Position numbers and translations under genes: made by a program
Part shown: positions 1 through 11,201 of the stretch, piece by piece
Numbering within the stretch: position 1 is the first letter of the stretch
How the letters are laid out: every line of letters starts with the position of its first letter
Source: Thecaphora thlaspeos
Taxonomy: Eukaryota > Basidiomycota > Ustilaginomycetes > Urocystidales > Glomosporiaceae
Assembly (NCBI GenBank): GCA_900291925.1
Contig: UWYS01000010.1
Span: 248,001-312,000 of the forward strand
Length of the DNA: 64,000 bases
Direction of reading: 5' to 3'
The notes under the pieces: model-generated
Databases searched by the model: none
What the model was told of the DNA's origin: nothing
The model's input: only the letters and a program-made list of their open reading frames with translations

Positions 1-3000
1 TCGGAAAGCTTGGGCGGCGTCTGCTGCTGCTGCGATGACGGCGACGCCGGCGAAGTGGTATCCGCGAGCACGCCGTCTGCCGCGCTCGTCGCGTCGTTTT
101 CGCCAGTAACGTCGCTGTTTTCGCCGTTTTCGTCGTCGTCGTCGTCGTCGTAGGGTACGAGCCCGATCGTGTTGGCGGTCGGCGGTACAGAGGCACTGGC
201 CGACGATGACGTCGACACCTCATCGTCGTCGTCTTCGGTGTTGAAGTAGCTCTCCTCGTCTGAGTCGACGTCGGTCCGCGTAGCACCTCGTCTCACGAGA
301 TCCCTTTGCCTGTACCAGCGGAACGAAAGCGGAGAACAAGGAGAACAAGAACGCGAAGTAATCTGGGTCAGAGAGGGAAGATAACAGAACGACACTGGGT
401 AGGCTGCGCACGGCGGCCGTGCGTGCATGCGCGTATACTCACTGCCTTGCCTTCTCGGCCTGTGCCTGCGCGGTTGCAGTGTCGTCAGAGCTGGTCACGG
501 CCGGCTCGAGGTTCTTCTCCCACTGCGAGACGATCGCCGAGAAGCACGTCCCGACGTGGGGCGAGGTCGCGAGTTGGCACATCCTGGCGCCATGCCGCTC
601 CATGCAGTGGCCGATCAGCTGCTTCATATTTGCCTAGGGACGTGGCAAGGGGGCGAGGAGACATCATCTGCATGTCAGTTTTGCTGGGCGAACAGGCCTT
701 GCCCTACGGCGGCACGCCGCGCCTACTCACCTTGCGCATCAGTTCGAAGAAGTCGAGGCAGGCCGAGCATATGAGGTTGTTTCGCTCCGCCTCTGATTCG
801 ACCAGGCCGAGGATGGTCGAGAAAAGCTCAATCTTGATAAAGTGGCGGTTGGTGAACTGGTTGTTGCTGGCGAGGCAGTGTTTGAAGAACCGGAGCGCAG
901 AGAGGCGGATGTGCTTCTCCTTGGAGTGGAGCAGCGAGCCGGCCTTTTTCGAGACTTCCGAGATGAGGACAAAATACTGGCTGCGGAAGGTGTGGTAGAC
1001 GATCATGTAGCACAGCAGGTCGCACAGGTGGCCGTAGAGGGCCGACCGCGCGCGCGGCTGTGGTGGAAGCTTCTCGCCCTTTGAGAGGACGCGGACGTCC
1101 GGAAGCGAGTTGAAGGGCGAGCAGAGCCGCGCGATTTCCGCCTCATAGATCCAAGTCAGGAAGCGGTCCCGATCCGAGTCAGCCTTGATCTTGCTGTTGA
1201 CGACGCTGCCCATCAGCTGTGCCTGGGCCATCGGGCCGCCCTCGCCGACGTCAAAGATGATGCGCATCGCCTCGGCCATCTGCGCCTTGAGCCCGAGGTC
1301 CTCCTCGGCATGGAGCAGGTCGATCAATAAGCTGATGAGCGGGCGCTCGTTGTCATCGACCTGAGCCACTACGTGGGAGCGGACGCTGTTGGCGTCGTAC
1401 TCGATGATCGTCATGAGGATCTCGGCGGCTGCGTTTCGGACGTGCTGGTCGAGCCGCTCGAGGGCGTACTGGACCACCTTGAGCAGGCCGCGCTCCGTCA
1501 GCGAGCGGTAGAGCGCCAGCCTGGCGGGGAGTTGGATCTGCTTGCCCATGCCGCAGAGCTGCTGAAGAAAGAGGACGCCGTCCGACTTGCGCTCGTCAGA
1601 TTCGTCCGGGCTGCCGAGCAGACCAAAGAGCTGCGTGAGGAAGGCGTCGTTCTGGCCGCAGTAGTTAACAATGTCGCTCTGGTGGAAGAAGACGAACGAG
1701 TTCAGGATTGAAAAGGTTGGATCATCGAGGACGCGCGCGAGGATCACATCCTTGAGGTAAAGGAGCCTGTACGTCTGATGAATCTTGGCCACAATCATCG
1801 GGTCGGCGATCTCGACAACCTGCTTGAAGCGCGCCCGGTCGCGGAGGTAGCTGCGGTAGCTCGCCTTGAGGCGCGGGAATTCGGGATCGTACTCGAGCAT
1901 CCCGACAACGCCGAGGAACACGTTGTCCTGCAGCACGTACTCGAAGATGACGTTGTCATTGAGCATCAGGATCGTTTGCATGATGAGGCAGAGGAGGTGG
2001 AGCGATGGGAGCGCCTCGAGGTCCTCGGCATCCTCGAAGACGGGGATCAGCTTCTTGACGTAGTGCTCGCGCAGCAGCCAAATGGCCACCTTTTCGCGCA
2101 CAAAAGGGCTTCGCGTCGCGGCATCCTTGAGCGTCGCCTCAATCGTGTCGAGGTTGCGCAGCTCGGGCTTCGGCAGCCCGACAAACGAGCCGTCGTGGCC
2201 GACGAAGCTGTCCATCCCGAAGTCTGACCCGGACATGCCGAGCGCCCCGGTGATCGGCTGCTGGTTGGGCGTCGTCGGCGGCGAGTCGGACAGCGCCTCT
2301 TCGGCGAGGCGGGCAAAGTGCTTCTGCACCTCGGTGAGGAACTCCCAGACCTCATTGCAGCCCTCTGGCTCCTGGAATGAGAGCGCCATGTCGGCTCCGC
2401 CCGGCTCCGTCCAGACGACTAGCGTCTCCTGCTGCCGCTGGTAGACCTCCTCGCGGACGACCTTGGAGGCTAGCAGCACGTCTTCGGTATCGAGGTTCTC
2501 GCTGACGACGACGACAAACTGGCACGGCCGCTCCTTGGACCCTCCGCCGCCGCCGCCGAGCCCTTCTTCGAGGCCCTCGATGCTCGGGTCGTCGTCGTCC
2601 GGGTCGCTCTGGATGTCAACGCCGTCAAGGAACTGGCACTTGTCCTCCTTGCGCGCTACCAGCAGCGCCTCGTCCACCGTCTCATCGTAGACGCCGGCGC
2701 AGTAGCCGGTGCCGCGATCGTGCCAGATCTCGCCCTTAAGCTCGTACACCTTCACTCGCCGCGCCGACCCGCACTGATGGTAGTTGCCACGCGACACGGT
2801 CGACGTCAGCGTCAGCGTCTCATTGGACGAGGCCGACAGGTCGCCCGATGCGTCTTCTTCGAGCGGTATCGTGGAGCTGGCCAGCATTGACGGCATCGTC
2901 CCGTTCGCGGCCGCAGCGACAGCGGCAGCGTACTGCTCCGACGTCATCGCTTGCTGCTGCTGCTCTGGCTCCATCGCCTCATCCGTATCCGATGCATCAT

Positions 3001-3523
3001 GTAGGTGCACGCCGAGCATCTCGCCGGGCATGCTGCCGGGTATGACCGGGAGGGGCGTGGTGATGAGTCTATGACTCGGATCCTGCGGCTGAAGCCCGGC
3101 CACAGAAACCGAGGCGCCATGCTGGACCAGCTCCGTCTCGAAGGGTGCGGCAGCTGCCAGCAGCGACGGCGGCAGAGAAACGGCACTGACGTTCGAACCT
3201 TCGCCCAAGTATGTTTGGGTCGTACCTCCCACCGCTGCCGCCTCCGCCATTGCAGGTGATGACGTGGGCTGTATGGGTTGATCCTCGGATCCGCCTAACG
3301 CCTCTGTCGCCACGTCGGGCCCCGCCTCGGCCAAAAGCTTGTGGTCGACCTCGAACGCATCCTGGACGGCCTCAGAGCCGGCGCGCACATCTCCAGACGA
3401 CGAAGAAGCTGCAGCGGCCGAAGCTGTCACCGTGTCCTCCCTTGGATCCTCGGTTGCGATGGAGACCGGCTCGTCGGCCTTGCCAATTCCAAGCTTGAAG
3501 CTTTCGCCGCCTTCTGACGCCAT
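1..3523 (-). CDS. PSY2: PP4 regulatory subunit 3 (PSY2/SMEK), 3'-truncated by window edge
   Basis: Regulatory subunit 3 of protein phosphatase 4, which targets PP4 to phospho-substrates in DNA-damage and other signalling. Three exons are visible: 3523-731, 633-443 and 309 to beyond base 1, with GTGAGT donors and phase-consistent joins. After a low-complexity N-terminus, residues 255-260 (RRVKVY) open the PH/EVH1-like domain, which contains the DRGTGYC and VVWTEPGGADMALSFQ segments typical of SMEK proteins. The helical SMEK repeat domain fills roughly residues 440-990. The last exon encodes the acidic tail (EESYFNTEDDDDE, then GLVPYDDDDDDE), also a family hallmark. The true C-terminus lies outside the window. 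A roughly 254-residue N-terminal extension is unusual, since relatives begin close to RVKVY; the start could be further in if an upstream intron was missed, but no good splice pair was seen. Confidence 0.93.
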
Positions 3524-4589
3524 GTCATGCCCCTATGGAGACGTCCAAGGATGGGTTTTGGTGGTTGGTGTCGCTCAGACTGATCAAAGGCGACCGTCGC
3601 GTCCGTGTGTTCTAGTTTCTGATGCCGAAGGAGTGTAGTGGTGAGGGCGATGATGGTCGGGGTGGGCGCGTACGGGGCAGGTCACTGAAGGTTAGGAAAG
3701 GAGCGACAAAGAGGGGCGAGCAGGCGGGGACAAGACTTGCCGTGCGAGCGGCGCACAAATATGGCCAGACAGTGACGGATCGAGCTTGTTTAGTGGCCGG
3801 GATGGGCCGCTCGAGACATTCCCGTTCTTCGACCGGTTCGATATCACGCGAGAGCGTCGAGAGATGCCGATGTGCTGGAGCCTTATGAGCTGCGGAGCGG
3901 GGCGCAGATCGAGCTGCTGCTTTTGGCGCGTTCAAGACCGGTCGAGGTTGTCGGACGGCCGGTAGAGACCAGATCGCTGCGATTTGAGCTGCGACGCTGC
4001 GCCGCTTGCTGCCGAGATGCGATGCTGGAGACGGAGCGGGCGGCTGGGCCGATGGCGGCGGATATCTCGTCTCGAGGATTAGGCCGTCGGATAGCGGCAG
4101 TCGCGCGGACCCTGCGACAACGTCTACAGACGCCTTGGCTCGATACGCGGCGGCAGCGGATGGACGCAGCGAAATGACCGAAGTCAGGCGCGCGCGGACG
4201 TTGGCGGGCGGCTGACCTTTGCCGATGCAATGATGTCGAGGACTGTCGCGCAGTCAGTGGGCGGAGGGAGAAGGGTAGTGATGATGCGGTGCAGTAAATC
4301 CACGAGTCGAGTATGAGGGAAGATGGGAAAGAAAGAAGCAAGCAAGGGAAGTGGTCGCGATGGGGGGAAGGGCGTGTGCCTGTGGTGGTAACGACGACGC
4401 GGACGACCGCAGACGACGAGCTCGGGTGGGCAGGCGGGCAGGCGGGCAGGAAGAGGGCCCTCACCTGTGCGTCGCGAAGCCCTGCCCACGCAACGCCGGA
4501 GCCCGCCTGGCGTCTGCACGCCACGCCAGTCGCGAAGGCAGGTCCCAGCAGGGGTCCCCTGGGCGCCTGCCCAATCATCGTCATGCGGG

Positions 4590-4623
<34 letters not shown>

Positions 4624-5060
4624 AAGAGAAAAAGAGAAGAGGGCGCGAGCCTCGCGCCGCCTCTGCCGCTGCGCTGTCGTTGGAAATTGGCAAGCTCGCT
4701 GGCGGCCCGGACGGGCTGACTGGCAGCTGTCGCTGACTCCCTGCTGGGTCGTGTGGAGCGAGCCTAAGTATCCCGTGCCCTTCCTGCAACGGCCAGCTTT
4801 CCTTCCTGCCTTCGATGCTGCAGGTCAGTACACACAAGCACGCCTACCTGCCACCGCGACCGACTCTACACAATTCGCTTCGCTAGCAGTCAGAGTGTGC
4901 TGTGGCCAGCTCTGAATGACGGTTGAATGGAAAATGCTGTGCAGGAACAGGACGGGATCGAGGCCCGTCGTACATGGGGTAGCTGCTCGTACTCTGTTGG
5001 GACGAGCGTAGGTTGATGGCAGGAATATTAGGGCACAACGACGTGACTGCCGCCTACGGC
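3524..5060. other. Intergenic: PSY2 upstream region and SAS10 3' region, with a 32-A tract
   Basis: No supported gene. The stretch separates two tandem minus-strand genes, so its left part is the PSY2 promoter and leader and its right part the SAS10 3' end. Overlapping long frames here use Arg/Ser/Pro-rich GC-driven composition and show no family motif. An uninterrupted run of 32 A lies at 4590-4621. Confidence 0.7.
4590..4621. repeat. Homopolymer A tract (32 bp)
   Basis: Thirty-two consecutive A on the plus strand. Read on the minus strand it is a poly-T about 1.07 kb upstream of the PSY2 start codon. It may be a nucleosome-disfavouring poly(dA:dT) element or a fossil retroposed tail; no companion element was found beside it. 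Confidence 0.95.
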
Positions 5061-7522
5061 TCAGCCGAGCTTCCTCGATCGGACCAGGTGCGAGGAAATG
5101 CCGCTCTGCTCTCCTCCGTATCCGCCCTGCAGGCTCGCCTGGCCGCCCTTGAAGACGGCCTGCCTCGACGACAGCTTCTTCTTGGCCTGCTCGTACTTCT
5201 CCCTCTTTTTGACACGCGGATTCCTCGCCACCTTCTTGCGCTTCTGCGCCAGACCCTTGTTCTTTTCGATCGCACGGTTGATGCCGCGGTGTTGCCCGGG
5301 TTCCAGCGTGTCTTCGGGCACGAACCTGATCGAAAATTTGCAGAGAGAACAAAGGCGGAGAGACGGTCAAGGTCAGTACACACGTCTCGGCACCGTGCCG
5401 TCCGCGGGGTTTCGGATAGCCAGCCGCAGCAGGACCGGATGGGAGCCGTCGGTAACACGTACCGCTCTTCGTCGCGCGCGGCGTCGTAGGCGTCCTTTCT
5501 GGCCTTCTTGGAGGCCTTTTTCCCGCTCGCAATGAGGTCGTAGTAGTCGCCGGCATCGTCATCCGCGCCGTCATCGCCTGCATTGCCACCGCCATTAGGC
5601 GCGCGCGCCTCGACGCTCATGACGTCGCGCCAGTCGCGATCATCGGTCTCGCCCCAGCCCTCGTCATCGAGCGACGGATCCTTGCTCCCCTGGAGCTCCT
5701 TCTGCTGCCGCGCCGCCTTGGCCGCCTCAACCGCCATCCGGCTCCGCTCGCGGTCGCGGTAAGGGATGTCCATGTCGCCCGCTAGCCGGCTCTGCGCCGC
5801 CTTGCTCCTCTGGCTGCCCTTGGTCTCTACAGCCGAGGCGTGGAATTGGAGCGTCCTGCGCTTGGCGTCCTTCTCCGCCGACTCGAACGAAGCCAGCTGT
5901 GTGGGCTCGCCGAACGAGGTCGAGGCCTCAGCATCGCCCTCGCCGTTGTACTGCGACATGGCGAATGGATTGGGCGCCACGGCGCCGTTGCTTCCTTTTT
6001 TGCTCGCCTTGATCTTGAAGTCGGGTACTGGCTCGTCGTCGAGGTCCGCCAGGCTGGCGGCAAGCGGCGCCGGCTCTGCCTGCCTGCGGTCCTTCTTGCC
6101 CTTCTTTCCGGCCTTTTCGGCCTTCTTGCTCTTCTTGGCGGCCTTCCGCCCCGCGGCGCCGTCCTCGTCGCCATCGACGGCGTCGGACTCGACCTGAATC
6201 TTCTGCTTCTTCCTTCTCTTGTCCGCTGCCGTTCTGGACCCAGCCTTGCCTTTGACGGCGGGGGCCGAGTTCTCCTTCTCGTCGGCCATGATCGCTGCGA
6301 GCTCGTCGTCGTCTAACGAGCCAAGCTCGGCGTCGTGATCGTCCCCGCTGACGTCCTGGTACATTTCGAGTTCGGCCGCCTCGTCGTCCTCGGCATCCTC
6401 AGGGGCGGACCCGCCGCCAGCAGTGAGGCCGAGTTCCTCCATGACGCTGAGACCCTGCTTGAGCTTCATCAGCCTGGTGAGGACGGGATGGGCGGTGAGC
6501 TTGCTCGGGTTCGCGGCGTACTCGTGGGACGCGCGGAGATGGAAGTAGAAGGTGATGGTGGTGAGGTAGGTGATGAACGTTTGGTGGTGGAGGTGGACCA
6601 GCTCGAGGCTGGGGCTGTCGGGTTGGTCAGCTGCGAGCTTCCGGAGCGTCGCATCGACGTTGGCGAACTCTTCTACCATGTCGGCGTATTCGCCCGCCAG
6701 CGCGACCGTCTCAGGGCTGATCCGCTGCAGCTTGGCCAGCAGGGCCTGGCGCGTATCGGCGTCGGCGGGGACAGCGGCCGCCTTCACCGGCGAGGCGGCC
6801 GTGGCGGTCGCAGCAGTCGAGCTCAGAGCTAGTGTCTCGTCGATGCCGTCGAACTCCTGTCGACGCTGTTCGCGCCCGGCGTCGCGGAGGGCCTTGCCGA
6901 GGCTCCCGTCGGCCTCATCGTCTCCGAGGCCAAAGTCTGCGTCGTCCATGGCACTCCTGCTTTTCCGCTGCAGCCGCTTGACCTCCTTGAGCTCGAGCTC
7001 GCGCGCCTCCTCCTCGTCCATCTCCGAGTCTGAGTCGATGTCGTCGAGGTTGTTGGTGTTGTAGTACGCCCTCTTGTTCGGACCCCAGCCCTTGTCGTTG
7101 ATGTGCAGCTCATCCTCGTCGTCATCCTCATCGCCGTCGATGTCGTCGTAGTCTTCCGAATCGTCGTCGGAGACGATAGGCGCTGCGGGCTTCTTGGGCA
7201 CCGGGCGGGGCGCCAAGCCCTCTGCGTACTCTAGCTCCGCCTCGTCATCATCATCTTCGCCGTCTTCGTCGTCGTCCGAGTCGCCGTGCTGTCCTACGTC
7301 ATCGACTCGGAGCACCTCGCGATCGTAATGACCGCCGAGCTCGTCCATGCCGTCTGCGTCGGGACCGGCATGGTCTCCGTCCAGCAGCACGCTATCCCTG
7401 CCGGCTTCGAAGACGTCGAGGTCGTCCTGGGGAATGTCAGAGATGGTGGCGGCGCGACCAAAGGAGCCCGGGCCGAGGGCACCGCGCAACTTGCCCGCGC
7501 CCTTGCCCTTGACTCGCGGCAT
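5061..7522 (-). CDS. SAS10: U3 small-subunit processome protein Sas10/Utp3
   Basis: Nucleolar component of the U3 snoRNP/SSU processome, needed for early 18S pre-rRNA cleavage. Two exons (7522-5463 and 5325-5061) with a 137-bp intron, donor GTACGT, acceptor CAG, joined within an Arg codon to give an ERFVPEDTLEP junction. The protein has 774 residues. It contains strongly acidic N-terminal stretches, a Sas10/Utp3/C1D domain around residues 260-370 (family-like SPETVALAGEYADMVEEF and FHLRASHEY), Lys-rich low-complexity linkers, and the C-terminal Sas10 domain in exon 2 (HRGINRAIEKNKGL, then RNPRVKKREKYEQAKKKL), its most conserved part. It is divergent from FCF2, another processome factor, across about 755 bp. 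Confidence 0.93.
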
Positions 7523-7834
7523 GACGAAGGAGGAAGGGGAGGTTTGGGAGAAGGGCTGCCGCCTCTACTGTTGCTGCAACTAGCTCGAAGCTGTAAGCCT
7601 GGCTAGCCAGCTGGATTTGGGCTGGTGTGCGCGTGAGCGAGCGGCCGGCCGATATTTGAGTGGATATCGTAGGCGTCGGGGATGTAGGGAGAGAAGAGGA
7701 TATCAAGGTGGCTAGAAGTGACGATGGAGAGGGAGGCGGCGTGGTGAGACGGCCGGGCGGCGAGCACGGTTAGCGGCCTTGGACAAAGGCTGGGCGGAAG
7801 CGGGAGCAGGAGGAGCGCTGCGCAGCTGCTTTGT

Positions 7835-7846
7835 GGAAAATTTTCC
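7835..7846. promoter_or_regulatory. RRPE-like palindrome GGAAAATTTTCC
   Basis: Perfect 12-bp palindrome with an AAAATTTT core, midway between SAS10 and FCF2. The core resembles the ribosomal RNA processing element (AAAAWTTTT) known from yeast ribosome-biogenesis promoters. The regulatory role here is inferred; no accompanying PAC box (GATGAG) was seen. Confidence 0.4.
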
Positions 7847-8112
7847 CTGGCCCGCATCAAGGGTCGCAGCGGCAGGTAGACTCTTTTTCCTTTTTTTCCC
7901 AGGTGGACTGTTCCCAAATTGATTATTAAATTTTTTTGGCGCTGTGCTCTGTCTGCTGGGTGCTCGCTCGGTTCAGGGCCTTATGGACGCCGCCGCCGGG
8001 CTGCTCGACGTCCCTCCCTCTGTCCTCGTCATACCGCCCCCGCCCCCGCCCTCGCCCTCGTCCCGCCCTTTCCCTTCTTCTCCTCGACCACGCTCACACG
8101 CCCAAGTCGCCT

Positions 8113-8116
8113 AGAG

Positions 8117-8147
<31 letters not shown>

Positions 8148-8170
8148 GTCAACGCCACCGCCAACGCCAC
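8113..8170 (+). repeat. CCACCG-type hexamer microsatellite in FCF2 leader
   Basis: Imperfect tandem CCACCG units (with variant CAACGC steps) ending about 108 bp before the FCF2 start codon, probably in its 5' UTR. Confidence 0.8.
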
Positions 8171-8277
8171 CGCCCCCCTCCCCACTAGTTGCGACGTCGC
8201 AAGCACCTCTCCTTCCTTTCTTTCTCTATCGTGCAACATCATCCGCCCGCTTCGGTCCTCCCCTTCGCAACGCCGTA

Positions 8278-9837
8278 ATGCCGACCACGCGGACAGGCCG
8301 CGAGTCGTCGCCGGCCAAGTCGTCGACGCGATCCTCTAGGCAGTCCAGCCTGACTGACGCCACCCCTTCGCCTTTCAAGGCGACGCAATCCTTGAGGCAG
8401 GCGAACCCGCAAAAAGGATCGCACGCGCAGCCTACCCGCTTCAGCGCAAGGCTAAGGAGCACCTCGCCGTTTGCAGACACCTCAGCCGTACCAGCGCCCG
8501 TCTCGAGCGGCAGCACGCTCCCCGCCATCTCGGAGCTTGCCCCTCCCAGCAACTCGTCCCCCCGCAAGCGGGCGTCACCCACTAAGAAGGCCCGACCCGC
8601 CGCGAAAAAATCTGACACGCCCCTCTCGATCGCGCAGGCGGACGAGGACGAGGTCTCTTCGATGGTCGCCAAGCCTACGCCGTCAAGTGACCCGGAGGAA
8701 GATGCGCAAGAGCTCCAATACGCAGGCCAGCAGCACAGCCCGAGCAATGCCGCCCCGTCCCCATCCCGGGAAACATCAGAAGACGCCGTTGACGAGATGC
8801 CCGAGAAATCTACCCTCTCGATGGCAACGGAAGTTCAGGCTTCTGTTCCTAACTTCGCCGACGCCCACGCGGCGTCCGATTCGCCCGATGCGTCCTCTTC
8901 TTCGTCGTCGTCGTCGTCCTCCTCCTCCGATTCCAGCTTTGACAGCGACAGCGATGGCCGCTCCGAGTCCACATCTGGCTCCGACAGCGACTCGGACGAC
9001 TCGGACGAGCAGACGGGGCCGGCCGACCTCAGCACGCTGCTGCAGGCGTCAAAAGAGTCGTACGAAAAAAGGTCGCTCCATTCGACCAGCGACAAGGCGT
9101 TTGGGCAGAACGAGGACGTTATCTCGTTCGCGGAGGTGACGGGCGCGGTCGACCTCAAGGGCAAGGGCAAGGGGCAGGTGCCGCTTGTTGACAAGGTGAA
9201 GGCCAGGCTCGCCGCAAGTGGAAAGGGGACCAACGTCGCCTCGACCTCGACCTCGTCCCAACTGAAGCTGGCCGCCGCGCCGCGCGTCAGGAACATCGAC
9301 AAGCACATCGACGCGCTCGACAGCGGGAAGCTGGCGGGCCACCCGAGGGCCAAGTCTGCAGCGGGAAAGGAGCTCGAGGTGAACACCGCCGGTCGAGGAT
9401 GGTTCGACATGCCCGAGTTCGGCGCCTCCAATGCCAAGCTGCAGGCCAACACGAAGCGATCCGTCGTCGAGGCTGGCAAGGCCAGCGCCAGCGGCGGCGA
9501 TGCCCGCGTCGCGACGGCCGAGCAGCTGCGCAAGGAGGTGCAGGCTATCCGACTTCGGAACGCACTCGATCCCAAGCGGTTCTACCGAGGCGGAGCAAAG
9601 GACCGCGGGATGCCCAAGTTTGCCCAGATCGGCACCATCATCGCCTCGCCGCTGGAGCCCAAGTCGGTCATGAACCGCCGCGAGAGGGGCCGTACCGTCG
9701 TCGAGGAGCTCATCCGCGACGCCGAAGCCTCCGCCTATGCCAAACGCAAGTTTGCCGAGTCGCAGGAGCGCAGTGCCTCGGGGCGTCAGGGCAAGGGCAA
9801 GAGCAACAGCAGCAAGCGCGTGCGCAGGCACAAGTAG
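8278..9837 (+). CDS. FCF2: pre-rRNA processing protein Fcf2 (DNTTIP2-type)
   Basis: Essential nucleolar factor for early 18S rRNA maturation. Single exon of 519 residues. Residues about 1-340 are low-complexity, with a Ser run and Asp/Ser-rich acidic blocks. The Fcf2 domain fills the C-terminus: TAGRGWFDMPEF, then LRNALDPKRFYRGG, KFAQIGTIIASPLEP and RGRTVVEELIRDAEA, ending in a basic tail. These match the family order and spacing (WFDMP, LDPKR, GTI, VEELL). The frame is open back to an ATG at 7936, but 8278 is preferred: the upstream part is Pro/His-rich repeat translation and lies in the presumed leader. Confidence 0.9.
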   Translation: MPTTRTGRESSPAKSSTRSSRQSSLTDATPSPFKATQSLRQANPQKGSHAQPTRFSARLRSTSPFADTSAVPAPVSSGSTLPAISELAPPSNSSPRKRASPTKKARPAAKKSDTPLSIAQADEDEVSSMVAKPTPSSDPEEDAQELQYAGQQHSPSNAAPSPSRETSEDAVDEMPEKSTLSMATEVQASVPNFADAHAASDSPDASSSSSSSSSSSSDSSFDSDSDGRSESTSGSDSDSDDSDEQTGPADLSTLLQASKESYEKRSLHSTSDKAFGQNEDVISFAEVTGAVDLKGKGKGQVPLVDKVKARLAASGKGTNVASTSTSSQLKLAAAPRVRNIDKHIDALDSGKLAGHPRAKSAAGKELEVNTAGRGWFDMPEFGASNAKLQANTKRSVVEAGKASASGGDARVATAEQLRKEVQAIRLRNALDPKRFYRGGAKDRGMPKFAQIGTIIASPLEPKSVMNRRERGRTVVEELIRDAEASAYAKRKFAESQERSASGRQGKGKSNSSKRVRRHK

Positions 9838-11201
9838 AAGGCCGGCCGCGTCGCAGGCGCTTGGAATGGGTTGCTCCTCTACGGACGATTGCGACTTTCA
9901 GCCTGTATTCCGGTTCGAGGGTGGAATGATGTGTCGATGGCCGCTCGAGCGCTTCGACGAGGGTACCGACCGATGCCTCGTTCTGCCGTCATACATTTCC
10001 TATCGATGGCTCGATCGCGAATCAGCCCATCGCTGTGGACGATCATGCTCCCAACCTATGGGGCAATGGGCATCCGCTTCGACACTTGGGCTTGTGCTTC
10101 GGGCCGTCTCCTCGGAGGCCGTCCCGGCGTCTACCGGTTCGAGCCGGCGCCAACGGAGCCACATGCGCGTGATGCCGGCAGTCGGTGTCTGGCATCCGTC
10201 GCATGCTCTGCTGTCGTGTCTCCCTCTCTCTCTCTTTCTCCTCTCTATCTTTCTCTCCGCCGTTTGGCCGTCGCCGTCGAGCGTCTGTTCCCCTTTCCCA
10301 CGGTGAGGTCATGGGAGGTGAGAAGGCGGTCGGTGGCATGTCGCTGTTGCCGTTTTCGGATCCGGATGGCTTCACTTTCCGTCTTCCCACTCGGCCGGAT
10401 CTCACGCATTGATCTGCGCCCTTCGATCCACGCGCACCACCACTGCATGTGTCTCTGCGCGCAGGTGGGACGAGGAGGCAGGCTCGGCGAGAGAGGCAGG
10501 CCCTTTTTCTCGGTCTTGAAAATTTTCTGCCGCGCTCTTGACTCGCTCGACGCCGCTGGCTAAGGGAGAGGAAGGCCCAGGGCCGGTGTCCGGTCCGTTG
10601 TCCAGGGGGGGCGGCCCCCTCCCTCTCTCCCGTGGCTTTCGCTCCTTTCAGCCAATTTCCAATTTCCCCTCCCATCTCAGCCTGGAGCACTGCCATCAGC
10701 CCGGCGATATCGCGAGGATCCCCCATCGACGCGTTCGTCTTCGACGACCCTCGCTCGCACGTCTCCTCTTTCCCGAACGACCTATCTCATCCCTCCCCCG
10801 AATCCTCCCTTCTCGAAAGGTGAGCGAGAGAAAAAAATCACCCTCTTCGTATTACACACACACACCTCCCCTTCCTCATCCTATACAGAGACCCTCCCCT
10901 TTCCGGCGTGGTCCCCTTTTTTCCATTTCTCCCTTTCCACCCTCCTCATACGCACGTCGTCGTCTTCGCTGTGCGCCGTCGTCTGTCGTGTCCACTGTAC
11001 TATATACCCCCTCCCGGTTCGTCGTTCATCGGTTCCTCATCATCGCCATCGTCGTTGCCGCCATCCACCCACGATCCACCATCGCCGGTCATCATCACCC
11101 ACTCCACCGCCCGCCGCTCGCCCGACCGCCCTCGTCCGTCCACACCTCCACCCCAGGTTGGATGGGTCCGACGGCGTCACGATCCTCGCTGACCTTCCGG
11201 C
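9838..11201. other. Intergenic: FCF2 3' region and EPL1 promoter/leader
   Basis: No supported gene. CT-rich tracts at about 10205-10260 and 10600-11150 resemble pyrimidine-rich fungal leaders. There is a short AC repeat near 10853-10864. A second palindromic GAAAATTTTC lies at 10518-10527. Open frames on both strands here are compositional. Confidence 0.65.

Larger units (their letters stand above)
7523..8277. promoter_or_regulatory. Shared SAS10/FCF2 divergent promoter region
   Basis: About 755 bp between the start codons of two divergently transcribed ribosome-biogenesis genes. It holds a perfect palindrome at 7835-7846, an A/T block near 7919-7936, and a CCACCG-type repeat in the FCF2 leader. 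No coding sequence is supported; the long frame open through here on the plus strand is an upstream extension of FCF2. Confidence 0.6.

Noticed and set aside
4590..4621. Poly-A tract as the tail of a retroposon
   Set aside because: No adjacent reverse-transcriptase, SINE-like body or target duplication was seen; kept only as a homopolymer.
3883..4837. Overlapping minus-strand frames of 233 and 217 codons upstream of PSY2
   Set aside because: Composition follows CT-rich leader sequence, includes a poly-Phe run from the poly-A tract, and no family is recognised.
10127..10140. tRNA B-box-like GGTTCGAGCC; similar GATTCGAAGC at about 44222
   Set aside because: No A-box at the right distance and no cloverleaf could be folded by eye.
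10043..10726. 227-codon minus-strand frame between FCF2 and EPL1
   Set aside because: Arg/Gly/Ser-rich, overlaps a CT-rich leader, no hydrophobic core or motif.
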